DNA of 64,000 nt from JAEUMW01 sp963734295. GTDB taxonomy: Bacteria; Pseudomonadota; Gammaproteobacteria; Burkholderiales; JAEUMW01. Both the position numbers and the translations under genes were made by a program. Position 1 is the stretch's first letter. Each line of letters begins with the position of its first letter. Positions 26,515 through 36,037 of the stretch are shown piece by piece. The notes under the pieces are model-generated. The model had not been told where the DNA came from, did not search any database, and was given only the letters and a program-made list of their open reading frames with translations. The stretch covers positions 1 through 64,000 of the forward strand of contig CAVTGS010000016.1 of assembly GCA_963734295.1 (NCBI GenBank), read 5' to 3'.

Positions 26515-26587
26515 TGGAAATCAAAGCTTGGTATAGCCTTGACGGTGCAGGGCGAGGGCAGTGCGCAACGCCCGTGCCAGCCAAACC

Positions 26588-28012
26588 TCAGGCGTCCTTG
26601 AAGCCGTACTTGTCCATGCGGTAGCGCAGGGTCATCCGGCTGACACCCAGCCGGCGGGCGGCTTGCGACACGTTGTCGCCGGTGTCCCGCAGCGCCTGCT
26701 CGATCAGCATGCGCTCGGCCGCCTCCAGCGTGAGACCCCTGAGCGGGAACGACTCGGCCATCGCCTGCGGCGTCTGCGTGAGTGCGAGCGCCTGCGCGTC
26801 GATCACGGCGCCGTGCGAGAGCAGCACCGCGCGCTCCACCAGATGGCGCAGCTCGCGCACGTTGCCAGGCCAGTGGTAGCGGCTCATGGCTTCCATGGCG
26901 GCGGGGCTGAAGCGGTGGGCAGGCAGCCCATAGCGGCGCGCGGTCTGCAAGGCGAAATGGCGCGCGAGGGTGACGATGTCTCCACCGCGCTCGCGCAGCG
27001 GCGGCACCGTCAAAGTGATCACGTTCAGGCGGTAGTACAGATCGGCGCGGAACTCTCCTTCGGCAATCATCGCCGGCAGATCGCGGTTGGTGCCCGCCAT
27101 GATGCGCGCCTGAATCGGACGCTCCTTCACGCTGCCGATGCGCCGTGTGCGCCGGCGCTCGATCACGTTCAGGAGCTTTGCCTGCAGGTCGAGCGGCAGC
27201 TCGCCGATCTCGTCGAGAAAAATGGTGCCGTTCTCCGCGGCCTCCAGCAGGCCCGCGCGCGCACCGACGGCACTCGTGAATGCGCCCTTTTCGTGGCCGA
27301 AGAGCTCTGCTTCCATCAGGTCCCGTGGCAGGCTCGCGCAGTCCACCTGGACGAAGGGCTGATCGCGAAACGGCCCCGTGAGGTGCAGCAGCCGTGCCGC
27401 GACATCCTTGCCGCTGCCGGTCTCGCCCAGGATCAGGACCGTCGGCCGCGGCTCGCCGGCACCGCCGCCCAGGCGCGCCAGGCGGTGGATCTGATCGCGC
27501 AGCCGCTGGATCGGCGGGCTCTCGCCGATCAGGAGCGCGCCCTCGACCGCGACGTGGCTGTCGCGCTCGCGCGAGTAGTCGAGCTGGTTGCGCATCTGGG
27601 TGGTCGCCAGCACCCGCTCCACCACCAGCCGTAGTTCATCCAGATCGATCGGCTTCTTGAGGTAGTCCGCGGCGCCGAGCTTGATCGCCTGCACCGCGTC
27701 GCCGATCTCGCCGTAGGCCGTGAGCACGAGCACCTGCGGGCGATCCTCCCCGAGCGTTGCGAGCTCGGCCAGAAAATCCATGCCGTTGCCGTCGGGCAGC
27801 CGCAGGTCGAGCAGCACGAGGTCGGGCGCCGCCGCCTGCATCGCTTGACGGCCGCCCGCGAGCGTCGCGGCGCACGCCACGTCGAAGCTCGCGGCGTCGA
27901 GCGATTTCGCGACGGCGCGCGCGAAGAGGCTTTCGTCCTCGATCACGAGAACGCGGGCGCGGGCGGCGACCGGGGGCGGTGCGGGGGCAGTGACGGTGTC
28001 CAGCGTCCTCAT
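26588..28012 (-). CDS. sigma-54-dependent response regulator (NtrC/ZraR type)
   Basis: A 474-residue activator with receiver, AAA+ and Fis-type HTH domains. The receiver (20-135) has the phosphorylation Asp in LVLLDLRLPDG; the AAA+ domain has Walker A GETGSGKDVAARLL, Walker B TIFLDEIGEL and the R-finger region; the C-terminal helix-turn-helix reads NVSQAARRLGVSRMTLRYRM. The sigma-54 contact loop is GAFTSA instead of the usual GAFTGA. The ATG at 28012 overlaps the kinase stop once one extra C in the kinase end is removed; as given, the frame is open through both genes. Target promoters unknown. Confidence 0.88.
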   Translation of the reverse strand: MRTLDTVTAPAPPPVAARARVLVIEDESLFARAVAKSLDAASFDVACAATLAGGRQAMQAAAPDLVLLDLRLPDGNGMDFLAELATLGEDRPQVLVLTAYGEIGDAVQAIKLGAADYLKKPIDLDELRLVVERVLATTQMRNQLDYSRERDSHVAVEGALLIGESPPIQRLRDQIHRLARLGGGAGEPRPTVLILGETGSGKDVAARLLHLTGPFRDQPFVQVDCASLPRDLMEAELFGHEKGAFTSAVGARAGLLEAAENGTIFLDEIGELPLDLQAKLLNVIERRRTRRIGSVKERPIQARIMAGTNRDLPAMIAEGEFRADLYYRLNVITLTVPPLRERGGDIVTLARHFALQTARRYGLPAHRFSPAAMEAMSRYHWPGNVRELRHLVERAVLLSHGAVIDAQALALTQTPQAMAESFPLRGLTLEAAERMLIEQALRDTGDNVSQAARRLGVSRMTLRYRMDKYGFKDA

Positions 28013-29452
28013 GATCGCGGCAGGCGGATCCGCACCTCGGTGCCGCGCGGGGACAAGGTTGTCGAAGGCGATGCTGCCGCCGTGCACGTCGCACACCTTC
28101 ATGGCGAACGGTATCCCGAGCCCGGTACCGAAACGCTTGGTCGACGGGCCCGGGGCGAGGTCTCTGGCGGTGGGCGAGAAGGGGATGCCGCCGCCTTCGT
28201 CACGGATCGACAGGAAGGCCGCATCGGCGGATCCGTTAACCCGCACCGTGACGCGACCGGCATTCGGCGAGGCCTCGATGGCGTTCGAGAGCAGGCCTTG
28301 CAGCGCCTGCTCGAGGAGCTGCGGATCGGCCCTGATCTCCACGTCGTCGTCCCAGCCGTCGCGGTGTAGATGGAGCTCTTTCTGGGCGAGCTTCGGCCCG
28401 AGCATCTGCACGACATTGTCCAGGAGCGCCGACAGCTTGCAAGGGGTGCGCTGCGGCGCGAGGGGGTGCAGGTAGTTGAGGAGCGACTGAGTCCAGCGGT
28501 CGAGCTTGTCCGCCGTCGAGATGATGCCATGCAGGCCGTCGCGGATCTCGGGGGAGATCGGCGGTTGGCTCATCACCTGGGCGGTGGCGCGGATGCTCGC
28601 GAGCGGGTTGCGGATGTTGTGGGCGACGACCGGGAGCAGGGCGCCCAGCGTGGCCTGCTTCTCGGCGCGAACCAGCGAGGCGCGGCTTTCCTCGAGGTCG
28701 GCCGCCATCCGGTTCACGGCCTGGGCGAGCCGCCGGAGCTCCTCGGCGCCCGCCTCCGGCACCCGGTGCGCGAGCTCGCCGCTCGCGATCTTTCGCGTCG
28801 CCGACTCGACCGCCGAGAGGGGTGCCACTACCTGCTGCGAGAGAAAGAGGCGCGACAGGACGAGCAGCGCCAGGGCGAGCAGGATGGGAACGACGAAGAG
28901 CAGCGGCGCGAGCTCGTTGAGCGTGCCGAGCCGCTCCTGCTGCTCGGACTGTTGCAGCAGCAGCACACGCTCGATGGCGCGGAACGCATCCTCGTACTCG
29001 CCAAGCCCCTCGCCTTCGAGCTCGGCGTCGAAGATTTTCTGCCGCTGCAGGAGGCTCATCGTCGAGCGACTCTCGAGGATGCCGTCGGACTGTTCCTTCA
29101 CCGTCCGGTACGCGGCCTCGAGGCGGTTCATGGCCTCGCGCTCGCGACCGTTGAGCGGAGCCGCCTGAATACGGGAGAGATGCTGCTCGATGCGCCGCTG
29201 GTACTGCTGATATTGCTGCTGGGCGTGGGGGTCGTTCAGAAAGGCGCCGTCGAACACCTCCTTCACCTGGCGGTAGAGGTTGCCGCGCATGTCCTGCACC
29301 TCGTTCACGATGCTCGTGATGCGGGACGACTCTTTCGACGCCTGACGCAGGAAGTACATGCCGGCCCCACCGACGGCGCCCGCAGCGAGCACCAGGGCGA
29401 GGTACCCCATCGCGTAGAGCAGCATCAGGTGTTTCAGGGATCGGTTACGCAT
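28009..29452 (-). CDS. sensor histidine kinase, NtrB/ZraS-like
   Basis: Membrane kinase paired with the following sigma-54 activator. The ATG at 29452 starts a membrane anchor (LMLLYAMGYLALVLAAGAVG), a periplasmic helical sensor (about residues 40-190, heptad-rich), a second membrane segment (LLFVVPILLALALLVLS), HAMP, a HisKA box VVAHNIRNPLASIRA and a HATPase with NAIEASPNAG, DEGGGIP and GTGLGIPFAMKV. At about 28049-28052 a run of four C seems one too long: removing one C gives the family end GTEVRIRLPRS and a TGA overlapping the regulator ATG. As written the kinase fuses to the regulator. Confidence 0.85.
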
Positions 29453-29562
29453 CGCCGGCCTCTGCCCGCGCTCCGGGCGGGCGTCGGCCCTCAGCTTACT
29501 CGTGTCGGGTGGCGGGCTGAAAGGGCGCGCAGCTTGCGCCGCCGCCGCTCTCCGCTCGCCCA

Positions 29563-29589
29563 GAAAAAACCGGGCTCGAGAGCCCGGCT
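29563..29589 (-). terminator. terminator of the AcoR-type regulator gene
   Basis: Minus-strand stem CCGGGCT/AGCCCGG with loop CTCG followed by TTTTTT, about 100 bases past the regulator stop. Confidence 0.82.
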
Positions 29590-29688
29590 TGAAATGGAGA
29601 ACTATCATGAAAGCGTGCTGCGAAGCTCACAACACGCACCTAGAGTATAGCAAATCCGTGCGCGCTCGGGTGTCGATGCGGCGGCGTT

Positions 29689-31665
29689 TCACTTTCGTTG
29701 GAGCTTGCGGTACAGGGTGTTGCGGCTGATGCCGAGCTGGCGCGCGGCGGCCGAGATGTTGCCGCGGTGGAACTCCACGGCGCGCTGGATCGCGGTCGCC
29801 TCGAGGGCGTCCAGGCTGCCGGCCGCAACCGGCGCCGGCTGCTCGCCCTGGCTAGCAACCATCTGCAGCGGGACCGCGGCTTCCGGCACGGTGTCGCCGA
29901 GTTCGTCGAGGAAGTCGTCCGGCAAGTGGTGGCGGCCGACGAGGCCGTCGCCGTCCACCATGGCGAGCGCCGTTCGCAGCAGGTTGTGGAGCTGGCGCAG
30001 GTTGCCGGGCCAGGCGTGCCGGCGGAAGAGATCCATGACCTCGGCGCCGATCTCGACCCGCTCACCGCCGCGCGTTTCCGTCGCGACCAGCCTGCGCACG
30101 AGCTCCGGCAGGTCGGTACGCTCGCGCAGCGGCGGCAGCGTGACGACGAGACCATTCAGCCGGTAGTAGAGATCCTCGCGGAACTCACCCCGGGCGATGA
30201 GCTCGCGCAGCTTGCGATGGGTCGCGCACACGAGTGCGACGTCGACCGGCTGGGCGCGGGCGCTGCCGAGCGGCGTGATCGTCCGCTCCTGCAGCACGCG
30301 CAGGAGCCGCGCCTGCAGCGAGAGGGGCATGTCGCCGATCTCGTCCAGGAACAGCGTCCCGCCGTCTGCCTGCAGGATCTTGCCCGGTGCGCCCTTGCGC
30401 CGGGCGCCGGTGAAGGCGCCCTCCTCGTAGCCGAAGAGCTCCGACTCGATCAGCCCTTCCGGGATCGCCGCGCAGTTGACCGCGACGAAGGGGTTGTTGC
30501 GGCGCGGGCTGTCCTCGTGCATCGCCTTGGCGAACCACTCCTTGCCGGTGCCCGTTTCGCCCTGGATCAAAACCGTGATGTCGCGGCCCAGGACCCGCCG
30601 CACCTTGGTCACGGCGGCGGCGATGCGGGGGTCGCCGGTGTTGAGACAGTCCAGCGAAAATGGTGAGCCGGCCGGGCGGGACTCGCCCTCTGTCCGTGCT
30701 GGCGCGCGCTTGAAATCGTCGAGCTGCACGATCTTGCCCTTGGCTGTCCCCCGCATCTCCGCCTTGGCGAAGACCCGCACGCCGGTGTGCATTTTTAGCG
30801 TCATGAAACCGTCCTGGCGCGCACGCGGCATCGCCATGTGCATCGGGATATCGAAGAGCGAGTCGAAGGTGTGCGTGCGCAGCTCCGGCAGCGTCAGGCC
30901 GAGCTGGAAGAGGCCGCTGCGATTGCCCGACACCAAATGCCCGTCGGGCGAAAACGCCGCGATGCCCTCGCACAGCGTACCGATGAATTCCGGACGGGCG
31001 TGGAAATGCAGCAGCAGCAGTCCCGAAAACCGCTCTCGAAAGAGGTGGTTCTCGATCATCTGCGCCGACATGCGCACGAGCGCCAGCGTATGCGGCTGGT
31101 GGCCGCGGTGATCGCCCGACACGTCGAGCGCGCCGATCAGTATGCCGAAGGGGTCGAGGATGGGTGCGGCGGAACAGGTCAGGAAGTGATTGGCCGGGAA
31201 GAAGTGCTCCGAGCCGTTCACCGTCACCGCGGTCTTTTCCACCAGCGCGGTACCGATGGCGTTGGTGCCCTGGTGGTTCTCGTCCCACGCCACACCTGGC
31301 TGCAACGCGACCTGCTGCGCCCGCGCCACGAAGTCGTCGTCGCCGAGCGAATGCAGGATCATCCCGCGCTCATCGGTGAGGATCACCATGCTTTCCGTGT
31401 GCGCGATCTGCTCGTACAAGGTCTCCATGGCGGGCAGAGCGCGCGCCGTGAGGAGCCGGCTCTGCTCGCGGAACTGCCGTAGCTGCGCGGACTCGACCGG
31501 TTCGAAGACCGGGCCCGCACCGGCATCGAGCCCGGCATCGAGGCAACGCCGCCAGGAGCGCTCGAGCGTCTCGGAGACGGTGCCAGGCGGTACGCTGCCA
31601 TGGTCGAAGAAGAACTTCCGCGCGAGCGCGATGCGCCCGCTGCTGTCGCCGTCGCGTGCATTCAT
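29689..31665 (-). CDS. sigma-54-dependent activator, AcoR family
   Basis: A 658-residue regulator not controlled by phosphorylation. Residues 60-220 form a GAF sensor with the AcoR-type core NHQGTNAIGTALVEK and HFFPANHFLTCSAAP; a PAS-like region follows (230-330); the AAA+ domain has GETGTGKEWFAKAMH, GAFTGARRKG and TLFLDEIGDM; the C-terminus is a Fis-type HTH (ISAAARQLGISRNTLYRKL). AcoR relatives control acetoin, alcohol and aldehyde oxidation genes. It is divergent from the porin and next to the PQQ-linked accessory genes, which it may regulate. The ATG at 31665 has an AGGAGG site seven bases before it. Confidence 0.92.
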   Translation of the reverse strand: MNARDGDSSGRIALARKFFFDHGSVPPGTVSETLERSWRRCLDAGLDAGAGPVFEPVESAQLRQFREQSRLLTARALPAMETLYEQIAHTESMVILTDERGMILHSLGDDDFVARAQQVALQPGVAWDENHQGTNAIGTALVEKTAVTVNGSEHFFPANHFLTCSAAPILDPFGILIGALDVSGDHRGHQPHTLALVRMSAQMIENHLFRERFSGLLLLHFHARPEFIGTLCEGIAAFSPDGHLVSGNRSGLFQLGLTLPELRTHTFDSLFDIPMHMAMPRARQDGFMTLKMHTGVRVFAKAEMRGTAKGKIVQLDDFKRAPARTEGESRPAGSPFSLDCLNTGDPRIAAAVTKVRRVLGRDITVLIQGETGTGKEWFAKAMHEDSPRRNNPFVAVNCAAIPEGLIESELFGYEEGAFTGARRKGAPGKILQADGGTLFLDEIGDMPLSLQARLLRVLQERTITPLGSARAQPVDVALVCATHRKLRELIARGEFREDLYYRLNGLVVTLPPLRERTDLPELVRRLVATETRGGERVEIGAEVMDLFRRHAWPGNLRQLHNLLRTALAMVDGDGLVGRHHLPDDFLDELGDTVPEAAVPLQMVASQGEQPAPVAAGSLDALEATAIQRAVEFHRGNISAAARQLGISRNTLYRKLQRK

Positions 31666-32011
31666 GGTGCCTCCTCCTGAGGCGTCGCCCGTTGTGTTTC
31701 TTCTGACCCGTACTGTAACACCCGCCTGGAGCGCTGACAAACTAGGGGCTTCAAATACTACATAATTGATTTAAATATGTTATTTGGCCTGTTTCCGAGC
31801 ATCCGCAATCCCTTGGCGGTCAGGGACTTTTTTGCGCAGGTGCAACATGAACCGTGGAAACGGGGGTCGAGTTGTCGCTTTTTTGCAACGAATTAAGGCG
31901 GGATTCGCGAAAATTCCTGTCATTTCGTTGACACGTCGACGCGAGCCGTACGAGCATGAGTGCGCCTGTCAGCAGGTTTCTCGATCAACACTAAATCAAG
32001 GAGATTTTCCA
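31666..32011 (+). promoter_or_regulatory. divergent control region between AcoR-type gene and porin
   Basis: 346 bases, with an AT-rich core around 31755-31785 that contrasts with the surroundings. Contains an AAGGAG ribosome site before the porin ATG. No convincing sigma-54 pair (GG-N10-GC in full context) was found. Confidence 0.4.
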
Positions 32012-33382
32012 ATGCTGAAGCACAGCAAACTGAGCATGGCCGTCGCGGGCGCTCTGGCTTTGGCCGGTGCGTCGACGGCCAATGCCGGTATCGGCTTCAA
32101 GGCGGGGGAGTGGGATATCGACTTCTCCGGCAACGTCAACGGGTTTGCCACCTACAATGACTGCGCGAGTATCGGGCTTGGTCGGCAGGTCGCAGGGGGT
32201 CTGGCCTGCGGACAACAACCGGGCCAGAAGCAGAGCAGTACCGGAATCGAATCCGGCCTGCTGCCGAGCGCGCTGGTGTTCTCGGCCAAGTCGCGCCAGA
32301 TGAACATGGACGTGGGCGTGACCATCGGCGTGTATCCGACGCTGCGGACCTTCGGTCTCGGCAGCTCCGGCTTGGAGAACAACAACAATGGTGCGCTGGG
32401 CAACTCCAGTCTGAACATCCGGCAGAACTTCCTGACCTTCGGCGATGCGAGCTGGGGCAATATCAAGATCGGTCGCGACATCGGCCTTTTTGGCTCGGAT
32501 GCGATCCTGTCCGACATGACGCTGCTGGGTGTTGGCTCCGCCGCGGCGTTCCTGGGCGGCGACACCACCCTGGGCCGTATCGGTGTGGGCTACATCTACA
32601 CCGACTGGATCCCGCAAATCACTTACACCTCGCCGAGCTTCTCCGGCTTCCAGGTGGCTGGGGGCATGTTCCAGACATTTAACAACGGTGGCTCCTTTAC
32701 GGGCTTCGACCTCAACGCTGCGACCATGAGCGCCTCGACCACCCCGGCGTGGCAGGCGAAGGTGAGCTTCGAGGACAAGTTCAACATCGTCCAGGGTGAT
32801 CCGCTCGGCTTCAAGGCGTGGGCCGGCTATATGTACAACCGGCCGGAGTCTGGCGGGGGCACGTTCACCGCGAACGGCGCCGCTATTCCGGCCGGTCTGA
32901 AGGTCGACGGCTGGGCCTGGGAGATCGGTGCGCGTGCCAATATGTGGGGCTTCGAGCTGGTGGGCTACTACTACAATGCCGAAGGCATCGGCACAACCGG
33001 CATCGGCAGCCAGGCGGCGTCCTTCGTTTGCCCGACGGGTGTCTGCGCGAACGGCGTGGGCGCCTCGCTGGAGGGACGCAAGTCTGACGGCTACTACGGC
33101 CAGATCACCTACAAGTTCCAGGATCTGAAGATCGGCTATAGCTACGGCCAGTCGAACCTGGACCTGGCAGGCAACGAGGGGATTACCTCGGTTGCGGGCA
33201 GCTTCAACGCCGCCAACCCCAACCTGCTGAGCTCGAACAGCTCCAGCGTGGTCGGCTTGTACTACTCCCTCACCAAGAGCCTCAACCTGGTGGGCGAGTG
33301 GATCTACACCGAGAACAAGTCCCAGGACGGCTATAAGTACAACGACAACGGCTTTGCGTTGGGCGCGATCCTGTTCTTCTGA
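32012..33382 (+). CDS. outer-membrane porin-like protein
   Basis: A 456-residue exported beta-barrel protein. The signal peptide is MLKHSKLSMAVAGALALAGA with cleavage after STANA. The mature part is glycine- and aromatic-rich, with alternating strand patterns (WDIDFSGNVNGFATYND, VGYIYTDWIPQITYTSP) and ends in GFALGAILFF, the terminal phenylalanine expected for insertion of barrel proteins. It looks like the porins found beside PQQ-dehydrogenase genes, but the substrate is unknown. The ATG at 32012 follows an AAGGAG site; an upstream open frame is not part of it. A strong terminator follows. Confidence 0.85.
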   Translation: MLKHSKLSMAVAGALALAGASTANAGIGFKAGEWDIDFSGNVNGFATYNDCASIGLGRQVAGGLACGQQPGQKQSSTGIESGLLPSALVFSAKSRQMNMDVGVTIGVYPTLRTFGLGSSGLENNNNGALGNSSLNIRQNFLTFGDASWGNIKIGRDIGLFGSDAILSDMTLLGVGSAAAFLGGDTTLGRIGVGYIYTDWIPQITYTSPSFSGFQVAGGMFQTFNNGGSFTGFDLNAATMSASTTPAWQAKVSFEDKFNIVQGDPLGFKAWAGYMYNRPESGGGTFTANGAAIPAGLKVDGWAWEIGARANMWGFELVGYYYNAEGIGTTGIGSQAASFVCPTGVCANGVGASLEGRKSDGYYGQITYKFQDLKIGYSYGQSNLDLAGNEGITSVAGSFNAANPNLLSSNSSSVVGLYYSLTKSLNLVGEWIYTENKSQDGYKYNDNGFALGAILFF

Positions 33383-33419
33383 TCGCAACACTAGTCAGAT
33401 AGAAAGTCTCTGCTGAAAG

Positions 33420-33449
33420 CGGCGCCGGAAACGGCGCCGTTTTCTTTTC
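33420..33449 (+). terminator. terminator after the porin gene
   Basis: Perfect 8-bp stem CGGCGCCG, loop GAAA, CGGCGCCG, then TTTTCTTTTC, 38 bases past the stop codon. Confidence 0.92.
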
Positions 33450-33679
33450 TGTTTCATCCCGCGACACGTGAGAAGTTTTGAAGCAGGCGTGCGGCGCTGT
33501 ACATGGCCCCGGGACGCGGATGCGAGCCGGCTGCGGCCTACTTGCACAGCGGGGAAGGCTTGCTGCCATTGACTTTTGCGGGACGGGGAACGGGCGAGCC
33601 GCTGCGGCGGCAAGTTGTGGCACGGCAACTGCAGTTCACGGGCCTCGATGCCGATTCGCACAACTTTGAGGAGACCCCC

Positions 33680-34111
33680 GTGGCTTTTCGAATACTTCCC
33701 CTCGCACGCTGCTCGGCCGCTGCCGGCATGCTCGCACTCGGTGCAACGCTCGCGTTTGCGCATGGCGACGTGACGCCTCAGGCGGTCGATACCAAGGGCC
33801 TCAAGCCGCTCGGTGAGAAGTGGCTGGAAGTGAACCCCTACCGCGGTGACAAGAAGGCGGTGCAGATCGGCAGCTCGGCTTACAATCAGAACTGTGCGCG
33901 GTGTCACGGCCTGGAGGCCGTGTCGGGTGGGATCGCCCCCGATCTTCGCTACCTGCCCGAAGGCAAGGAGGGCGACGAGATCTTCGTGATGCGCGTGCGG
34001 AACGGCGCGGTCCGCGACGGCCGGGTCTACATGCCGAAGTACGAGGGCATCCTCTCGCAGGAAGCGCTCTGGACTATCCGCGCCTATCTGGACACCGTTC
34101 AACAGAAATGA
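33680..34111 (+). CDS. pedF: cytochrome c-550, PedF-like
   Basis: A 143-residue periplasmic c-type cytochrome, in known systems the electron acceptor for PQQ-dependent alcohol dehydrogenases. The signal peptide ends LAFAHG; the heme site CARCH is at residues 72-76; the surrounding text VTPQAVDTKGLKPLGEKW, NPYRG and IGSSAYNQNCARCHGLEAVS is the PedF pattern, and MPKYEGILSQEALWTIRAY holds the distal methionine. GTG start at 33680 with GAGGAG six bases before it. It overlaps the next gene (ATGA). No dehydrogenase gene is in this window. Confidence 0.88.
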   Translation: MAFRILPLARCSAAAGMLALGATLAFAHGDVTPQAVDTKGLKPLGEKWLEVNPYRGDKKAVQIGSSAYNQNCARCHGLEAVSGGIAPDLRYLPEGKEGDEIFVMRVRNGAVRDGRVYMPKYEGILSQEALWTIRAYLDTVQQK

Positions 34112-34989
34112 TCATCCAGTCCCCACGCCGCCGTGCCCTCTGGCACGGCTTTTTTTCGTCGTGTCTCGCCCTGGCCGCGGTGATGCTGCTGTCCGGGGTT
34201 GCGGTCGCCGAACCGGAGGTCTCCACCGAAGGCTTGGTGCAACTGCAGACGCCGGGACGGATCCGGGTGGCCGTGTACCGGGATTTCGCGCCGTACTCGA
34301 ATGCCGGCGAGGGCATCGACGTCGATATCGCGAAGGCGCTCGCCGCGCGGCTCGGCGTGACCCTCGACCTGATGTGGGTGCAGGCGTCCGACGAGAGCAT
34401 GGAGGACGATCTTAGGAACGCAGTGTGGAAGGGGCACTACCTCGGCGGCGGAACGGCTGACGTCATGCTGCACGTGCCCGTCGATCCGCGCTTCGCCGCC
34501 CGCAACGACAAGGTGAAGATTACGGGAGCGTATCACCGCGAGAGTCTGCAGATCGCCCACGACACGGCCAGGCTGCCGGAGCTCGCGAGCGTCGACGATC
34601 TCGCCGGCAAGCCGGTGGGCGTCGAAACCGCGACCGCCCAGGATTCGTTCCTGCTGGGCGCGGTGGGCGGCCGCCTGCAGCCGACCGTGGTGCACTTTCG
34701 CAGCGCGTCCGACGCGATGGCAGCGTTGCGCAAGGGCGAGGTGGTCGCGGTGATGGCACAGCGCGCAGAGCTCGAGGAGGGGCTCAAGGGGGCCGACCGG
34801 GCGGTCTTCGTCATCAGCAGCATCCCGACACCGGGACTGGTACAACGCGGCTGGATCGTCGGCGTCGCGGTGAAAGCGGAGAACGCGGCGCTCGCGGCGG
34901 CGATCGACGAGGCGCTCGTTGCGATGCTCGAAGACGGCACCATCGCCGGGATCTTCAAGGCGCGGGGCATCACGCACTTCCGGCCATAG
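34108..34989 (+). CDS. PQQ-dehydrogenase-associated periplasmic binding protein (XoxJ/MoxJ-like)
   Basis: A 293-residue exported protein of the family-3 solute-binding fold. After a signal peptide (SCLALAAVMLLSGVAVA) it reads GRIRVAVYRDFAPYSNAGEG and VDIAKALAARLGVTLDLMWV, then VDDLAGKPVGVETATAQDSF. This subtype is known beside quinoprotein dehydrogenases (TIGR03871-like, related to MoxJ), where it may help maturation of the dehydrogenase rather than transport, as no permease is present. The ATG overlaps the pedF stop. Assignment rests on family text and neighbours. Confidence 0.82.
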   Translation: MIIQSPRRRALWHGFFSSCLALAAVMLLSGVAVAEPEVSTEGLVQLQTPGRIRVAVYRDFAPYSNAGEGIDVDIAKALAARLGVTLDLMWVQASDESMEDDLRNAVWKGHYLGGGTADVMLHVPVDPRFAARNDKVKITGAYHRESLQIAHDTARLPELASVDDLAGKPVGVETATAQDSFLLGAVGGRLQPTVVHFRSASDAMAALRKGEVVAVMAQRAELEEGLKGADRAVFVISSIPTPGLVQRGWIVGVAVKAENAALAAAIDEALVAMLEDGTIAGIFKARGITHFRP

Positions 34990-35088
34990 GGCCGCGATCC
35001 AGGAACTATTCCCGGACGTTTGCATTCATAATCGCGCACTTGCGGCGCAGTCGCGCCGCGAACGTTGCCCGTCCTGATCGAAACGTCC

Positions 35089-36036
35089 ATGTTGCCTGCC
35101 TCACGCGCCCTCGTTTTCGCACTCTCCCTCGTCACCGCGGGCGCAGCGCTTGCCGCGCCATTCGCCTACGTCCCGAACGAGAAGTCGGGCACCATCTCCA
35201 TCATCGACACCGCGACGGATACGGTGGTGGGCGACATCCCTGCCGGGACCAAGCCGCGCGGGCTCGCCGTGAGTCCCGACGGCAGGGAGCTCTACGTGAG
35301 CGACCAGCCGAACAACGTGCTCGTGGTCGTCGATCTCGAGAAGCGCGCGCCGGTAGGCAAGATCGAGCTGGGCGAGTCGCCGGAAGGGGTGGGGATCTCG
35401 CCCGACGGCAAGTGGATCATCGCGGCGAGCGAGATCAGCAATGCGGTCTCCTTCATCGACGGTAAGACGAAGAAGAAGGTGTTCAGCGTCAAGACGCAGG
35501 GGAAGAATCCCGAGCACGCCGTCTTCAGCCCCGACGGCAAGTGGGTGTACGTGAGCGCCGAGGAGGCCGACTCGGTCGACATCATCGATGTCGGCAGGCG
35601 CGCGGAGACGAAGGCGGTGAAAGTCGGCAATCGTCCGCGCGGAATAGGATTTCTGCCCGACGGCAGTCGCGCCTATGTGGCGTCGGAGCTGGCGAGCGAA
35701 GTGTTCGTGATCGATACCGCGACCAAGGAAGTCGTCGCGAAGTTGAAGGCGGGCAACTTCTCCAACGGCGTGGCCGTGCGGCCCGATGGCAAACGGGTCT
35801 TCATTTCCAACGGCAAGGATGGCACCGTATCGGTGATCGACACGGCGAAAAACGAGATCGTGGCGACCATTCCCGTCGGCAAGCGACCGTGGAACATGGC
35901 CGTGACCCCCGATGGCAAGAAACTCTATGTCGCGAACGGCAAATCGAACTCGGTTTCCGTCATCGACACCGACACCAACGAGACCGTGAAGGAGATTGCG
36001 GTCGGCGATACGCCGTGGGGCGTGGTCATCCGCTGA
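35089..36036 (+). CDS. PQQ-associated YVTN beta-propeller protein
   Basis: A 315-residue periplasmic seven-bladed propeller. The signal peptide (LVFALSLVTAGAALA) precedes seven repeats of about 42 residues, each with a form of YV...GTISIIDT and a following G..P.G...SPDG turn; the last are TVSVIDTAKNEIV and SVSVIDTDTNETV. This matches the PQQ-dependent-catabolism-associated propeller family (TIGR03866-like), whose exact role is unknown. The ATG at 35089 is preferred over an upstream TTG because it gives a normal signal peptide. It sits between the binding protein and cytochrome b561. Confidence 0.85.
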   Translation: MLPASRALVFALSLVTAGAALAAPFAYVPNEKSGTISIIDTATDTVVGDIPAGTKPRGLAVSPDGRELYVSDQPNNVLVVVDLEKRAPVGKIELGESPEGVGISPDGKWIIAASEISNAVSFIDGKTKKKVFSVKTQGKNPEHAVFSPDGKWVYVSAEEADSVDIIDVGRRAETKAVKVGNRPRGIGFLPDGSRAYVASELASEVFVIDTATKEVVAKLKAGNFSNGVAVRPDGKRVFISNGKDGTVSVIDTAKNEIVATIPVGKRPWNMAVTPDGKKLYVANGKSNSVSVIDTDTNETVKEIAVGDTPWGVVIR

Positions 36037-36037
36037 C

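Noticed and set aside
29453..29608. N-terminal extension of the sensor kinase
   Set aside because: The open frame continues upstream, but the ATG at 29452 directly precedes the membrane anchor, and the extra residues would include the terminator hairpin of the upstream gene.
31666..32011. Sigma-54 promoter before the porin
   Set aside because: One GG-N10-GC spacing occurs, but the surrounding bases do not match TGGCAC or TTGC, so it is no better than chance.
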